A DNA stretch of 64,000 bases from Odoribacter laneus YIT 12061 (GCF_000243215.1 NZ_JH594596.1:519872-583871), one strand, 5' to 3'. Numbered from the stretch's first letter, positions 40,361 through 50,726 are shown. The notes: generated by a model from the letters alone, not told the origin. Numbers and translations are program-made.

Positions 40361-43300
40361 ATGTCTAAAATTGAAAATCACCCTATATTGGATGTCCCGG
40401 TCAGGGATAAAGTCGTTTTTTTATATAACGGGAAAAAAATTGAAGCGGAGAGTGGGTATACCATTGCTGCAGCTTTGCATCGGGCAGGTTATCCTGTACA
40501 CAGCCACAGTTTGGACGGACGGGAACGGTCGCTGGAATGTGGCATCGGAAAATGCGGTGCCTGTGAGATGTTGGTAGACGGGAAAATCCGGCGTATATGT
40601 ATCACCAAAGTGGATGGCATAAAAGAAGTGGAGGAGATTTCAGAGAAGTGTATGCCGAAGGAAAAATCCACTGTCGTTCCGGAAAAGAAACAGATCTTGC
40701 GGACGAGGGTGGTGATCATCGGAGCGGGTCCGGCAGGTTTAGCCGTTCGGGAAGAATTCAATAAGCATGGCGTAGATAATATTGTGATCGACAGCAACGA
40801 TAAAATTGGCGGTCAATTTACGATGCAAACCCATCAATTCTTTTTCTTTGAGAAAGAGAAGCGGTTTGGAGGAATGCGGGGATTTGACATTGCTAAAACA
40901 TTGGCCGGAGAAAATGCAGACGGGATTTATCTGAATTGCGTGGTATGGGATTTACTGGAAGGGAAGAGGGTTGCCGTAAAGAATATTTCTACAGAAGAGG
41001 TATTCTTTGTCGATGCCGATTATCTGGTAGTGGCTACCGGGGCTGTACCTTTTATGCCGGCTTTTGAAAATGACGATTTGCCGGGAGTTTATACAGCGGC
41101 CGTGGTACAGAAAATGATGAATAATGAGATGACATTGCTGGGGAAAAATGTGCTGACTGTGGGGGCTGGGAATATAGGTTACCTGACTTCTTACCAGCTG
41201 ATGCAGGCAGGCGCCAAGGTGAAAGCTATCATTGAAGCAATGCCCCGGGAAGGCGGTTTCCCGGTGCAAGCAAACCGGGTGCGTCGTTTGGCTATTCCGG
41301 TGATGACGTCTTATATTTTGCTGAAAGCTATTCCCAATAAAACCTGCGATGGCATTGTAGGAGCCGTGATTGCCCGTTGTGAGAATTTTAAACCGGTGCC
41401 GGGGACTGAAAAAATTATTGAAGGGATAGATGTCATTAATATATGTACGGGACTTATACCGGATAACCAATTGCTTACGAAAGGAAAAGAAGTATTTGGA
41501 GGAAAATGTTTTGCAGCGGGGGATGCTATCCGTATCGGGGAAGGGACGAGCGCCGTGTTGAAAGGAAGGCATACCGCTATGCAAATTATGATGGAACTGG
41601 GAGTAAATATAAATTATGATGATTATCTTTTATTGTCCAAAGAATATATCGATTCTCAACAACATCCGGAGAAAATTTTAGATGAGCCGAATTTGCCCGA
41701 TCCGGAACGGATGTTGGCCCGGGGCTTTGTACAAGCCGACTGTTTATATGGATTTGCTTGTAATCCCTGTTCTTTTGCCTGTCCTCACGGAGCAATCACA
41801 AAGTCTTCTACCTCTGCCGTACCGACGGTGCATTATGATAAATGTATCGGTTGTATGGAATGTGTTTACCAATGCCCGGGTCTGGCTATTTTTGGTTATC
41901 ACATCAAAAAAGATATGCTGTTTTTGCCTATAGAATATGAAGCGCAGGAAGGACAGGAAGTATACTTGGTCAATAACAACGGAGAGAAACTGGGAGAGGG
42001 CGTATTGGAAAAAATATTACGGAAGCCGAATAAAACCAATGTAGCCCGTGTAAGAGCTTTGACGATACACGGGGAAGAGCTGACCTTGGTAAGAGGATTT
42101 ATCGTAAAATCTAATTATCCGGAACCTTTGGATCTAAAACCGTTGCTCCGGGACGAAAAGGGAGAGACGTATATTTGTCATTGCGATGATGTGAAATTGG
42201 AGGAAGTATTGCAGGTGATAGGAGATCGTTCCTTTATTTCTATAGATGAAATTAAGCATACGACGCATTTGGGCATGGGACCTTGCCGGGGGAAACGCTG
42301 TATTCCCCGTTTGCGTCAGGCATTGAGGAGTAGGGGAATTGAGCTGACGGGAGATGCGACTCCCCGGGCTCCCCTTTCCAATCAGCTCAGTCTGGGAGAA
42401 TTGCATCCGGCTAAGAAAGGTGATGTCTATAGGGTTGCCAACCGGGATGGGTTTAAGAAAATTGAAGTAGGAGCCCTTATTGCCGGTGGAGGTATGGCCG
42501 GGAGTTCATTGTTCCGTTACATGGCAGAGGCCGGTATGAATCCTGTTCTGGTAAATGCGGATAGAGGTTCTTCCTGGCGCAATATCGGCGGGGGACGTAC
42601 GGCTTTTTCCTTACCCGAATTAGCGGAGATAGCGGCCCGTAATCATTCGATATTTAAAGAGTTACAATATTTGTCCAATATCGATTACCGACCCATCAAA
42701 TATGTGAATTTCGCTCACGATGAAGAAACTTATAAAGCCTTGGAGGCAAGTAAGGCTTGGTCGAAAGCGGAGATGGTTGCTCCCAAGCAGTTCCGGGAAG
42801 AAATTTCTCCTTATTTTAATTCGAAATCTAAAAAATATCTGGCTGCTTTGATTTCTGATGAATGCTGGCAGGCTACTCCGGGAAAAGTCGTGGACCTGAT
42901 CCGGAACATCGGAATTGCCGCCGGTGGGACCGTTATGGAGGATTGCCGGGTGATTGAGGCTGTAAGAGATGGAAAATATACCAGTGTATTGGTATCGACC
43001 CACGATAAGCAGTATATAGAATACCGGACAGAACATTTTGTGAATGCCTTGGGAAGCGGGGCCGGGAAACTTTGCGATAGTATGGGAATAGACGCAGGTC
43101 TTTATCCTGTAAGGCATCAGGCTTTTATCACCCGCCGTTTGCCTATGCTCGGGAAAAACGGGGCCAATCTGGATATGTTGATTGACCGTCAGGACTACAA
43201 AGGTTTTTCTGCTGTCTATGGACAACAGATTGCTTATACCGGGCAGATTATCGGCTGCGCTTCTCCGAAACTGGACGCCATGCGTATCGATAAGAACCTC

Positions 43301-43591
43301 AAGTTGAATACCAAGGCTTTTCTGGAAATTGTCAGCGAAATGTTTGTGGAATGGATACCGGATTTGGCCGGAGTGGGGATACAAGCTGTCTGGGCCGGTT
43401 ATTATACGGAACCGCGTTACATAGTCGATCCGGAATTAGGATTATTTGTCGGAATGCGCGGACACGGGTTTATGCTTTCACAGTATATTGCCAAAATGTA
43501 CGTCGATAAACTGATGGGACGTCCTGTACCGGAATATTTTGATAAGTTGAAATTGAACGGACCGGGATTATCGGAGAAAGCTTTTAAATAA
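40361..43591 (+). CDS. fused multi-cofactor FAD-dependent oxidoreductase
   Basis: A 1076-residue fusion. Order: Fer2_4 [2Fe-2S] domain (Cys60, 65, 68, 80); pyridine-nucleotide/FAD oxidoreductase (GAGPAG 121-126; second Rossmann VGAGNIG near 271); two [4Fe-4S] clusters (CNPCSFACP and CIGCMECVYQCP, about 465-507); a BFD-like [2Fe-2S] domain (CHCDD ... GMGPCRGKRC, about 607-650); then a DAO-type FAD domain (ALIAGGGMAGSS, about 705-1060). These parts are normally separate alpha, gamma and beta subunits of opine, sarcosine or hydroxyproline dehydrogenases. It probably oxidises an N-substituted amino acid; substrate unknown. Confidence 0.85.
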   Translation: MSKIENHPILDVPVRDKVVFLYNGKKIEAESGYTIAAALHRAGYPVHSHSLDGRERSLECGIGKCGACEMLVDGKIRRICITKVDGIKEVEEISEKCMPKEKSTVVPEKKQILRTRVVIIGAGPAGLAVREEFNKHGVDNIVIDSNDKIGGQFTMQTHQFFFFEKEKRFGGMRGFDIAKTLAGENADGIYLNCVVWDLLEGKRVAVKNISTEEVFFVDADYLVVATGAVPFMPAFENDDLPGVYTAAVVQKMMNNEMTLLGKNVLTVGAGNIGYLTSYQLMQAGAKVKAIIEAMPREGGFPVQANRVRRLAIPVMTSYILLKAIPNKTCDGIVGAVIARCENFKPVPGTEKIIEGIDVINICTGLIPDNQLLTKGKEVFGGKCFAAGDAIRIGEGTSAVLKGRHTAMQIMMELGVNINYDDYLLLSKEYIDSQQHPEKILDEPNLPDPERMLARGFVQADCLYGFACNPCSFACPHGAITKSSTSAVPTVHYDKCIGCMECVYQCPGLAIFGYHIKKDMLFLPIEYEAQEGQEVYLVNNNGEKLGEGVLEKILRKPNKTNVARVRALTIHGEELTLVRGFIVKSNYPEPLDLKPLLRDEKGETYICHCDDVKLEEVLQVIGDRSFISIDEIKHTTHLGMGPCRGKRCIPRLRQALRSRGIELTGDATPRAPLSNQLSLGELHPAKKGDVYRVANRDGFKKIEVGALIAGGGMAGSSLFRYMAEAGMNPVLVNADRGSSWRNIGGGRTAFSLPELAEIAARNHSIFKELQYLSNIDYRPIKYVNFAHDEETYKALEASKAWSKAEMVAPKQFREEISPYFNSKSKKYLAALISDECWQATPGKVVDLIRNIGIAAGGTVMEDCRVIEAVRDGKYTSVLVSTHDKQYIEYRTEHFVNALGSGAGKLCDSMGIDAGLYPVRHQAFITRRLPMLGKNGANLDMLIDRQDYKGFSAVYGQQIAYTGQIIGCASPKLDAMRIDKNLKLNTKAFLEIVSEMFVEWIPDLAGVGIQAVWAGYYTEPRYIVDPELGLFVGMRGHGFMLSQYIAKMYVDKLMGRPVPEYFDKLKLNGPGLSEKAFK

Positions 43592-43720
43592 TTTGTCGGT
43601 TTGCAGAATTTGAGGTGACAGGAGAAGGGTTCTCTTGTCACCTTTTTATTTCCTTTGGCTTCCGATGATTTTCCCTCTTATTTTTTCTGATCTTTACTAT
43701 TTTACATTCGGACATTTAAA

Positions 43721-43752
43721 TTTGTCTTTACTCTCTGTTTGCACTATCTTTG
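43721..43752 (+). promoter_or_regulatory. complete promoter of the S1-domain gene
   Basis: TTTG (43721-43724), 20-nt spacer, TATCTTTG (43745-43752). The -7 box covers a TTG codon at 43750, so the true start must be the ATG at 43768. Confidence 0.75.
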
Positions 43753-43767
43753 ACCCAAAATAGAATT

Positions 43768-44607
43768 ATGATAGAAATAGGAAAATACAATACTTTGACT
43801 GTTGTGAAGGCCGTAGATTTCGGTGTGTATCTGGATGGGGAAGAGAGAGGAGAAATCCTTTTACCGAAAGAGTATGTACCTGAAAATTGTTTTCCGGAGG
43901 ATGAATTGAAGGTGTTTATTTATTTCGATTCGGAGGATCGGATCATTGCTACGACTGAGACCCCCTTGGTTACGGTTGGAGAGTTTGCCTATATGAAAGT
44001 CGTGGCTAGTAGTAGTGTCGGGGCTTTTTTGGACTGGGGGTTGCGTAAAGATTTATTAGTGCCTTTCCGGGAACAAAGGACAAAGATGATGGAAGGAAAT
44101 TCTTATCTGGTGTATGCTTATGTGGATGAAGAGACAGATCGGATTGTGGCTACTTCCAAAATAGAGAAATATCTGGATAAAACGCCCGTTACTTATGAGA
44201 TCGGCGAAGAAGTGGATTTATTGATAGCCCGCCCTTCAGATCTGGGGTTCAGTGTGATTATTAATCAGGCTCATTGGGGATTGATATACCGGAATGAAAT
44301 CTTTCAACCCATACGGATCGGACAGAAATTGAAGGGTTATATTAAGGAAGTCCGGCCGGATGGAAAGATCGATGTGCGCTTGCAGCCTGACGGGTATGTG
44401 GGAATAGACGCTCTTGGCCGGAAGATAATAGAGAAAATGGAAGACAACGGAGGGATTTTGGACGTATCCGATAAAACAGCTCCCGAAATTATTTATAAGT
44501 TGTTCGGATGCAGTAAAAAGAATTATAAAAAAGCGATCGGAGCTCTTTACCGTCAAGGTATTATTGATATCGGAGAAGAGGAAATCCGTTTGAAAGCAGA
44601 GGAATAA
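43768..44607 (+). CDS. CvfB-like S1 RNA-binding protein
   Basis: A 279-residue protein beginning MIEIGKYNTLTVVKAVDFGVYLDG. Three tandem S1-like domains (about 1-60, 65-130, 140-210) and a C-terminal winged helix (about 220-275, APEIIYKLFGCSKKNYKKAIGALYRQGII) match CvfB/YitL proteins, which bind RNA and affect virulence or translation in Firmicutes. Start fixed by the promoter. Convergent with a DUF3127 gene. Confidence 0.88.
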   Translation: MIEIGKYNTLTVVKAVDFGVYLDGEERGEILLPKEYVPENCFPEDELKVFIYFDSEDRIIATTETPLVTVGEFAYMKVVASSSVGAFLDWGLRKDLLVPFREQRTKMMEGNSYLVYAYVDEETDRIVATSKIEKYLDKTPVTYEIGEEVDLLIARPSDLGFSVIINQAHWGLIYRNEIFQPIRIGQKLKGYIKEVRPDGKIDVRLQPDGYVGIDALGRKIIEKMEDNGGILDVSDKTAPEIIYKLFGCSKKNYKKAIGALYRQGIIDIGEEEIRLKAEE

Positions 44608-44631
44608 GATGAATGCGGTTGTTTAAATATT

Positions 44632-44689
44632 AAATGTTCAAAGGACTAATGGCATTTTTTCACAAAGACATTAATCCTTTTAAACATTT
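44632..44689. terminator. convergent terminator hairpin
   Basis: A stem of about 19 bp (44632-44651 / 44669-44689) with a T-rich loop lies between the CvfB-like and DUF3127 genes. Confidence 0.75.
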
Positions 44690-44699
44690 GAACCGTCTG

Positions 44700-45074
44700 T
44701 CAGAAAGGGAGGTCGTCAGCTTCCGGCATAGGGGGAATGTCTTCTACACGGTATTCCGGAATAGGCATATTTTCCGGAGTTTGAGGTTGGATTTTTTCGA
44801 TCCGCCAACCTTCCAGATTCGTAAAATAGGAAATTTGACCTTTATTTTCCCATTTCCGTCCCCTTACGTTAAAATATACTTTTATACTTTCGTTCAGTTC
44901 TATGTTTTCTAAAAGATCGCAACGGTCTTGGATCAATTGGATTTTTACAAAATCGTTCCATTGGGGATTTTTTTCGTTTTCTACCTCAATAACGAATTCT
45001 CTTTTCTGAAATCTTTCGCTGATGTGCTGGGTTTCTTCTTTAAAAATGAGTTTCCCGCTAATTTCGTAATTCAT
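44700..45074 (-). CDS. DUF3127 protein with SSB-like C-terminal tip
   Basis: A 124-residue protein of the Bacteroidota DUF3127 family, predicted to be an OB-fold (strands YEISGKLIFKEE, REFVIEVE, FVKIQLIQ, IKVYFNVRG). A Pro-rich linker ends in EADDLPF, the same terminal tip as the SSB encoded at 24964-25395 (DDLPF). It may be an SSB paralogue or occupy SSB docking sites on repair enzymes. Function unproven. Confidence 0.8.
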   Translation of the reverse strand: MNYEISGKLIFKEETQHISERFQKREFVIEVENEKNPQWNDFVKIQLIQDRCDLLENIELNESIKVYFNVRGRKWENKGQISYFTNLEGWRIEKIQPQTPENMPIPEYRVEDIPPMPEADDLPF

Positions 45075-45103
45075 AAAATTGTAAATGATGCATGTTTAAT
45101 AAA

Positions 45104-45135
45104 ACAGAGCCTGGAGTGATCGCCCCAAGCTCTGT
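45104..45135 (-). terminator. terminator of the FKBP operon
   Basis: ACAGAGC (45104-45110) pairs with GCTCTGT (45129-45135); the minus strand then runs into TTTTATT. Confidence 0.75.
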
Positions 45136-45154
45136 ATATCCGTTTAGTTGTCAA

Positions 45155-45883
45155 TTATTTTTTGTTCTGGTTAGGAGTTCCTTCTGGTACTTCCGGAGTA
45201 ACAATATCCAATAATTCAACTTCAAAAGTCAATGCCTGATTCGGGCCGATACCCCGGTTTCCTCTAGAACCATAGGCTTCATCGGCAGGTAAATAGATAA
45301 TCCATTTGGAACCTACAGGCATATTTTGTAACGCTTTTGACCAGCCCGGGATGACGTGGTTTAATGCAAATTCTGCCGGTTCTTTTCTTTCCAATGAAGA
45401 ATCAAAAACAGTTCCATCGGGTAAGGTACCTTTGTAATGTACTTTTACCATATCCGTAGCAGTCGGTTTCGGTCCGTTTCCTTCTTTTTCCACTTTGTAA
45501 AGAATACCATTACCTAAAGTGTCAACACCGGATTCTTTTGCTTTTTTAGCCAGATATTCTTCACTTTCTTTCTTATTATCTTCTGCTAGTTTCATTTGTA
45601 AGCTCTGGAAATAATTGTTCAGGAACATTTGCATTTCCATATTGCTGGCTTTTATCTCTTTTTTCTCGATACCGGTATTCATACCTGCTACGAAAGACTG
45701 CATATTGAAGTCCTTCATCTTGAATTGGCTTACACCTGAACCTTGAAGGTATCCTAAATAATAAGAAGCCGTATCACTGGCCGTTTTTAAAACAGGAGTA
45801 GTGGTGTTGAGAGATCCGCTGTTACAACCGGTCATCATCAAGGCACCGGCACAAAGGAACAAGAATAAATTTTTTGTTTTCAT
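45155..45883 (-). CDS. FKBP-type peptidyl-prolyl isomerase lipoprotein (FkpA-like)
   Basis: A 242-residue lipoprotein (lipobox MMTGC, Cys20). An N-terminal helical dimerisation domain (about 30-125) precedes the FKBP domain (about 130-225) with VKVHYKGTLPDGTVFDSS, VIPGWSKALQNMPVGSKWIIYLPADEAYG and the ending LTFEVELLDI. It folds proteins in the periplasm. It follows a cytoplasmic-type FKBP gene by 16 nt; the two are paralogues. Confidence 0.92.
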   Translation of the reverse strand: MKTKNLFLFLCAGALMMTGCNSGSLNTTTPVLKTASDTASYYLGYLQGSGVSQFKMKDFNMQSFVAGMNTGIEKKEIKASNMEMQMFLNNYFQSLQMKLAEDNKKESEEYLAKKAKESGVDTLGNGILYKVEKEGNGPKPTATDMVKVHYKGTLPDGTVFDSSLERKEPAEFALNHVIPGWSKALQNMPVGSKWIIYLPADEAYGSRGNRGIGPNQALTFEVELLDIVTPEVPEGTPNQNKK

Positions 45884-45899
45884 TGTTTAGAATTTATAA

Positions 45900-46502
45900 T
45901 TATACGATATCCAATAGTTCTACATCAAAAATAAGCGTTTCATTCGGTCCGATACTCTGGCCTGCACCATGGCTGCCATAAGCTAATTCCGAAGGAATAT
46001 ACAGTTGCCATTTCGAACCGGTATTCATCAGCTGTAAGGCTTCTACCCATCCCGCAATTACCCCGCTTACCGGGAATTCTGCCGGTTCCCCTCTCCGAAT
46101 GGAAGAATCGAAAATAGCACCGTTGATTAAACGGCCTTCATAATGGCATTTTACGGTATCCGAAGCTTTGGGTTTCGGTCCGTTCCCGTTTTTCAATATC
46201 TTATACTGGAGTCCACTGGGAAGAGTAATTACTCCTTCTTGTTTTTTGTTCTCTTCTAAAAACTTATTTCCAGCTTCCTTAGCAGCATTTCCTTGCTCTT
46301 TCTGGAGGCCTTCGAAAAAATTCTGTAAAATTTTATTGGCTTCGTCCGGATTTATTTCTGGCATACGCCCTTCGAAAACAGTCGCCAAACCATCGTTGAA
46401 GGCTTCTGCATTCAGTGTTTTTACTCCTGATGAAATCAGATTGCTGGCAATACTTAAGCCCAAGCTGTAACTTACTTTATCAAAATCGTTTGAATACTTC
46501 AT
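45900..46502 (-). CDS. FKBP-type peptidyl-prolyl isomerase (FklB-like)
   Basis: A 200-residue FKBP without a signal peptide: N-terminal FKBP_N helical domain (1-85, DKVSYSLGLSIASNL) and catalytic domain (about 95-200) with VKCHYEGRLINGAIFDSS and VIAGWVEALQLMNTGSKWQLYIPSELAYG. Active-site aromatics are kept. First gene of a two-gene FKBP operon; promoter box TATCTTTG at 46587-46594. Confidence 0.92.
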   Translation of the reverse strand: MKYSNDFDKVSYSLGLSIASNLISSGVKTLNAEAFNDGLATVFEGRMPEINPDEANKILQNFFEGLQKEQGNAAKEAGNKFLEENKKQEGVITLPSGLQYKILKNGNGPKPKASDTVKCHYEGRLINGAIFDSSIRRGEPAEFPVSGVIAGWVEALQLMNTGSKWQLYIPSELAYGSHGAGQSIGPNETLIFDVELLDIV

Positions 46503-46586
46503 TAAATTGTATTTTAAAAGTTTACATCCCGCCTTTCAATCTGACTTTATGGATGTTTATATGTGTATTTCTTAAATTAAATCATG

Positions 46587-46594
46587 CAAAGATA
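46587..46594 (-). promoter_or_regulatory. -7 promoter element of the FKBP operon
   Basis: TATCTTTG on the minus strand, 85 nt before the first FKBP start. Confidence 0.6.
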
Positions 46595-46668
46595 AGAGGA
46601 AAACTAAAATTTAAAAGCTAAAATTTAATAAAATTATAGTTATTGCCGGGTTTTATGTATTCTTTTTC

Positions 46669-47322
46669 CTAGGCTATAATTTTTCCGTCTTTTAAATGTA
46701 TTTGCCGGTCAGACATTTCTGCCAGTCCCGTATCATGCGTGACAATGACAAAGGTCTGCCCCAGTTCCTCCCTCAAGGTGAAAAAGAGCCGGTGCAATTC
46801 GTTTTTGGTAAGGGTATCCAAATTTCCGGAAGGCTCGTCGGCTAAAATTATTTTCGGATCGTTGACAAGGGCTCTGGCGACGGATACCCTTTGCTGTTCA
46901 CCTCCCGACAATTCGTTCGGTTTGTGACTGATCCGTTCTTTTAACCCCATTAATTCCAGCAAAGTGATGGCTTTCTTTTCCGCTTCTTTTCCACTTTTCC
47001 CTTTGATCCAAGCCGGCATACAAACATTTTCAAGAGCGGTAAATTCAGGTAATAAATGGTGAAATTGAAAGACAAAGCCGATGTTGTTGTTGCGGAAAGC
47101 TGCCAGTTTGTTAGGTGAGAAAGTAGCTATGTTGGTGTTCTCAAACCACAATTCACCGCTATCGGGAGAGTCGAGCGTACCGATAATGTGCAAAAGAGTA
47201 CTCTTTCCCGCCCCACTGGCTCCGACAATAGTGACAATTTCTTTTTCCCCTATGGTTAAATCCACCCCTTTGAGTACTTGCAAAGGACCGTAACTTTTCT
47301 TTATTTTTTTTACTTGAATCAT
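46669..47322 (-). CDS. lolD: LolD-like ABC transporter ATPase
   Basis: A 217-residue ABC ATPase of the MacB/LolD clade. Walker A GASGAGKS (34-41), Q-loop [17 protein letters not shown], signature LSGGEQQRV, Walker B IILADEP and the H-loop VTHD are all present. LolD powers release of lipoproteins from the inner membrane with LolC/E, which are not adjacent here. Assignment to LolD rather than another MacB-type exporter rests on similarity and is not certain. Confidence 0.85.
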   Translation of the reverse strand: MIQVKKIKKSYGPLQVLKGVDLTIGEKEIVTIVGASGAGKSTLLHIIGTLDSPDSGELWFENTNIATFSPNKLAAFRNNNIGFVFQFHHLLPEFTALENVCMPAWIKGKSGKEAEKKAITLLELMGLKERISHKPNELSGGEQQRVSVARALVNDPKIILADEPSGNLDTLTKNELHRLFFTLREELGQTFVIVTHDTGLAEMSDRQIHLKDGKIIA

Positions 47323-47385
47323 GTAAATTTCACTTGCCTTTTTAAATATCGGACTGTAAAGATAGTCATTAAATGCCAGAACTTG

Positions 47386-47393
47386 TATATTTG
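47386..47393 (+). promoter_or_regulatory. possible -7 promoter element of tex
   Basis: TATATTTG fits TAnnTTTG but lies 145 nt before the tex start, with a second TTTG-rich stretch after it; a long leader is implied. Confidence 0.35.
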
Positions 47394-47537
47394 TTTTCGA
47401 TTTTGAAAGGATATTTGTTTTGGGAAGGAAATCCCGGCATTTGAACGGAGAAAATGAAACAAGGGGCTGCGGTTTTGTTTTGACAAATGAACGGATAGCT
47501 TTTAAAGGAAGACTTATTTTATAACAAGGGAAAAATA

Positions 47538-49685
47538 ATGGGCATGGCAGAGTATTGTAAAAAATCGGTAGATTTTATTGCCGGGCGGGTGAACGGGGAC
47601 ATCCGTTTTATTCGGAATTTGCTTCAGTTGTTGGAAGATGGAGCTACCGTTCCGTTTATTGCACGTTACCGGAAGGAAATGACCGGAAATATGGACGAGG
47701 TCCGGATTGCAGAAATTAAAACCTTATATACCCAGTTTCAGGAATTGGAAAAACGAAAAACTTCTGTATTGGAGAGTATTCGGGAACAGGGAAAACTCAC
47801 GGCTGAATTGGAGAGACAGATTCTGGAATGTGAAGAATCACGTCTACTGGAAGATCTTTATCTTCCTTTTAAACCGAAAAAACAAACCCGGGCAGCTAAA
47901 GCCCGGTTAAAAGGTTTGGAGCCGTTGGCTGTCATTTTGATGCGGCAGGAGGCAGGGGATGTTGGGGATAAGGCCGCCCGTTTTGTCAAAGGGGAAGTGG
48001 AGAGCGAAGAGGAAGCTTTACAAGGAGCCCGGGATATTATAGCCGAGTGGATCAATGAAAATGAAGTGGCCCGCAACCGGATCCGCCGGTTGATCGAAAG
48101 AGAAGCATTCGTGCGCGCTAAGGGAATAAAGGGGAAAGAAAAAGAAGGAGAGAAATATACCGATTATTTTGATTATCGGGAATCCCTGAAACAATGTCCT
48201 TCTCATCGGATGTTGGCTATCCGCCGCGGGGAAGCAGAAGGATTTTTAAAGGTAAATCTGGAGATAGAAGAGGAAAAAGCTTTGGAGGGGATAGAAAAAA
48301 TAGTTGTAAAAGGGAATAATGAATGCACTTCTCAGGTTCGTATGGCGGTAAAGGATGCTTATAAACGGTTGTTATTTCCTTCGATTGAAGCTGAATATAT
48401 GTCTCTTGCCAAACAAAAAGCGGACACAGAAGCGATCCGGGTATTTGCGGAAAATCTACGCCAGTTATTACTGGCCTCTCCGCTTGGCAATAAGCGGGTG
48501 TTGGCGATAGATCCGGGGTTTAGAACCGGTTGTAAGGTGGTTTGCCTGGATGAAACTGGCAAGCTGGTTCACAACGAAAATATTTATCCTCATCCACCCC
48601 AGAACGAATACAAACAAGCCGCGGCTAAAGTGGCGAATATGGTGGCTACTTACGAGATTGAAGCAATTGCGATTGGGAATGGGACGGCCGGACGAGAGAC
48701 GGAACGGTTTATACAGAATTTACGTTACGACCGGAAAGTACAGATATTTGTGGTGAGTGAAAGCGGGGCTTCTGTCTATTCTGCTTCTAAAATTGCCCGG
48801 GAAGAATTTCCGAACTATGACGTTACCGTACGTGGAGCTGTCTCTATTGGAAGGCGTCTCATGGATCCTTTGGCAGAGCTGGTAAAAATTGATCCTAAGT
48901 CGATCGGAGTGGGGCAATATCAGCACGATGTGGATCAGGGGAAATTGAAAGAAGCTTTGGATCAAGTGGTCGAATCTTGTGTAAATAAGGTAGGGGTTAA
49001 TGTGAATACGGCGGGGAAATATCTGTTGACTTATGTTTCAGGCTTGGGACCTACATTGGCAGAGAATGTGGTGGAATATATCCGGGAAAATGGAGCAATG
49101 AAAAGTCGGGAAGAATTGAAAAAGGTAAAGCGGATGGGACCGAAAGCATTTGAGCAATGTGCCGGTTTTCTACGCATAGAGAATGCCCGGAATCCGCTCG
49201 ATAATTCGGCTGTACATCCAGAATCTTATTATATCGTGGAAAAGATGGCCCGGGATATGGGGGTACAGGTGCAGCAACTGATCGGGAATGAACAGTTGTG
49301 CAGCCGGATTGTTGCGGAACGTTATGTGGATGAAAAGACCGGAATTTTGACATTAAAAGATATTGTAGAAGAGTTAAAAAAGCCGGGAAGGGATCCCCGC
49401 ACCCTGGCAAAAGTATTCAGTTTTGCAGAAGGTATTTCGAAAATTGAAGATTTAAAGGAAGGCATGGTCTTGCCGGGCATCGTGACCAATCTAACCAGTT
49501 TCGGGGCTTTCGTCGATGTGGGAGTCAAGCAGGACGGCTTGGTACATATTTCCGAAATAGCCGATCGGTACGTGGCTAATCCTGCCGATGTGCTCAGCTT
49601 GCATCAACAACTCCGGGTAAAAGTTGTTCAGGTGGATTCGGAACGGAAGCGAATCGGATTATCCATTCGTCAGGCCGGGGAATAA
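47538..49685 (+). CDS. tex: Tex-family RNA-binding transcription accessory protein
   Basis: A 715-residue protein. N-terminal HTH/Tex_N domain ([24 protein letters not shown], 30-53), YqgF/RNase H-like domain (about 325-420; [15 protein letters not shown]), helix-hairpin-helix pair (about 490-560) and C-terminal S1 domain (about 640-712, [30 protein letters not shown]). Tex binds nucleic acids and the transcription machinery. Full length and intact. Confidence 0.96.
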   Translation: MGMAEYCKKSVDFIAGRVNGDIRFIRNLLQLLEDGATVPFIARYRKEMTGNMDEVRIAEIKTLYTQFQELEKRKTSVLESIREQGKLTAELERQILECEESRLLEDLYLPFKPKKQTRAAKARLKGLEPLAVILMRQEAGDVGDKAARFVKGEVESEEEALQGARDIIAEWINENEVARNRIRRLIEREAFVRAKGIKGKEKEGEKYTDYFDYRESLKQCPSHRMLAIRRGEAEGFLKVNLEIEEEKALEGIEKIVVKGNNECTSQVRMAVKDAYKRLLFPSIEAEYMSLAKQKADTEAIRVFAENLRQLLLASPLGNKRVLAIDPGFRTGCKVVCLDETGKLVHNENIYPHPPQNEYKQAAAKVANMVATYEIEAIAIGNGTAGRETERFIQNLRYDRKVQIFVVSESGASVYSASKIAREEFPNYDVTVRGAVSIGRRLMDPLAELVKIDPKSIGVGQYQHDVDQGKLKEALDQVVESCVNKVGVNVNTAGKYLLTYVSGLGPTLAENVVEYIRENGAMKSREELKKVKRMGPKAFEQCAGFLRIENARNPLDNSAVHPESYYIVEKMARDMGVQVQQLIGNEQLCSRIVAERYVDEKTGILTLKDIVEELKKPGRDPRTLAKVFSFAEGISKIEDLKEGMVLPGIVTNLTSFGAFVDVGVKQDGLVHISEIADRYVANPADVLSLHQQLRVKVVQVDSERKRIGLSIRQAGE

Positions 49686-49810
49686 AGAAAAAGAGAAAAG
49701 ACATATATTCATTTATCGGAACAGAAAGTTGTAAATTATTTATTACCGGGGAATAAAGCGGGAAAAGTACTTCCAATTTTGGGAGTTTTTGGAAAAGAAT
49801 TGCATTCTTG

Positions 49811-49841
49811 TTGGTTAATTTCTTCGTATAGACTATCTTTG
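49811..49841 (+). promoter_or_regulatory. promoter of the Cys-rich hypothetical gene
   Basis: TTGG (49811-49814), 19-nt spacer, TATCTTTG (49834-49841), a close match to the Bacteroidota consensus. Confidence 0.6.
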
Positions 49842-49925
49842 TATCGAATTTCTATACAGACAAAGGTTGGAAATATGTGTGTGTATTTACTTACAAATCG
49901 GTAGTTTCCAGGAAAAATAATTATT

Positions 49926-50726
49926 GTGTCAAAACAGGAATCAGATAATTTATTGAATGCCGGCTTTATTCCGGGAATTTACAATTTTTGTGACCATTGG
50001 TGCGAAAAATGTCGTTTAAAATCCAGGTGTTTGAGTTTTGTTATGGAAAAGAAGGTGGAGGAGAAGAAAAATGGGAATTTTGAGGAAGGAGTGTTTGATA
50101 AAAATGAGAATGTCTGGGAGTTTTTAAAACTGTTTTTCGATTCCACATACGAGTTTCTGGAGGAATTAGCCAAAGAGAGGGGAATGGAAGTGGAAGATTT
50201 ATATACTCTGGAAAATGAGGAGACTGATTTCTTGGAAGAGGGGGATATTTTATCCGAAGAAGGAGATCAGGCGGAATCTTTTGTAGAATATTCCGATATG
50301 ATCAAGATATGTATGATCTACGAAGCTCTGGCAGAAGAATGTCTGGATGCGATATTCGGAATATTGGACGAAAAAGAATGGTTGGAAAAGGGGAAAGAAG
50401 TCCGGACTACTGATCGGCTACTGGATGTGATAAACTGGTATCTGGATATTATACAGCCTAAGGTTCGGCGGGCTTTGTATGGGTATGTCCGCCGTGACAG
50501 TTTCCTCACTCCGGAAGCCTGGGAAATGGAGTGTAATGGCTCGGCCAAAGTTGCCCTGATCAGTATTGCGCGTTCTGAAAGAGCTTGGAAAGGCATGAGG
50601 GATTATTGTCCTTCCCTGAAAAAAGATATTGCTCATTTGTTGGTCGTATTAAATCAGTTAAAAGGCGAGATAAAACTTTGTTTTCCCCAAGCTACTTCTT
50701 TTCGGCGTCCCGGCTTTGATAAATAA
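49926..50726 (+). CDS. hypothetical protein with N-terminal Cys cluster
   Basis: No family recognised. A 266-residue, acidic, mostly helical protein. Residues 22-35 read CDHWCEKCRLKSRC, where four Cys and one His could bind zinc or an Fe-S cluster. A Glu-rich middle (about 45-125) is followed by helices with conserved-looking Trp/Arg (SERAWKGMRDYCPSLKKD). The start is GTG at 49926, since the next Met would remove the Cys cluster. A promoter stands directly upstream. Confidence 0.65.
   Translation: MSKQESDNLLNAGFIPGIYNFCDHWCEKCRLKSRCLSFVMEKKVEEKKNGNFEEGVFDKNENVWEFLKLFFDSTYEFLEELAKERGMEVEDLYTLENEETDFLEEGDILSEEGDQAESFVEYSDMIKICMIYEALAEECLDAIFGILDEKEWLEKGKEVRTTDRLLDVINWYLDIIQPKVRRALYGYVRRDSFLTPEAWEMECNGSAKVALISIARSERAWKGMRDYCPSLKKDIAHLLVVLNQLKGEIKLCFPQATSFRRPGFDK

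Noticed and set aside
40952-41584. 210-residue minus-strand ORF
   Set aside because: Shadow of the intact 1076-residue oxidoreductase gene.
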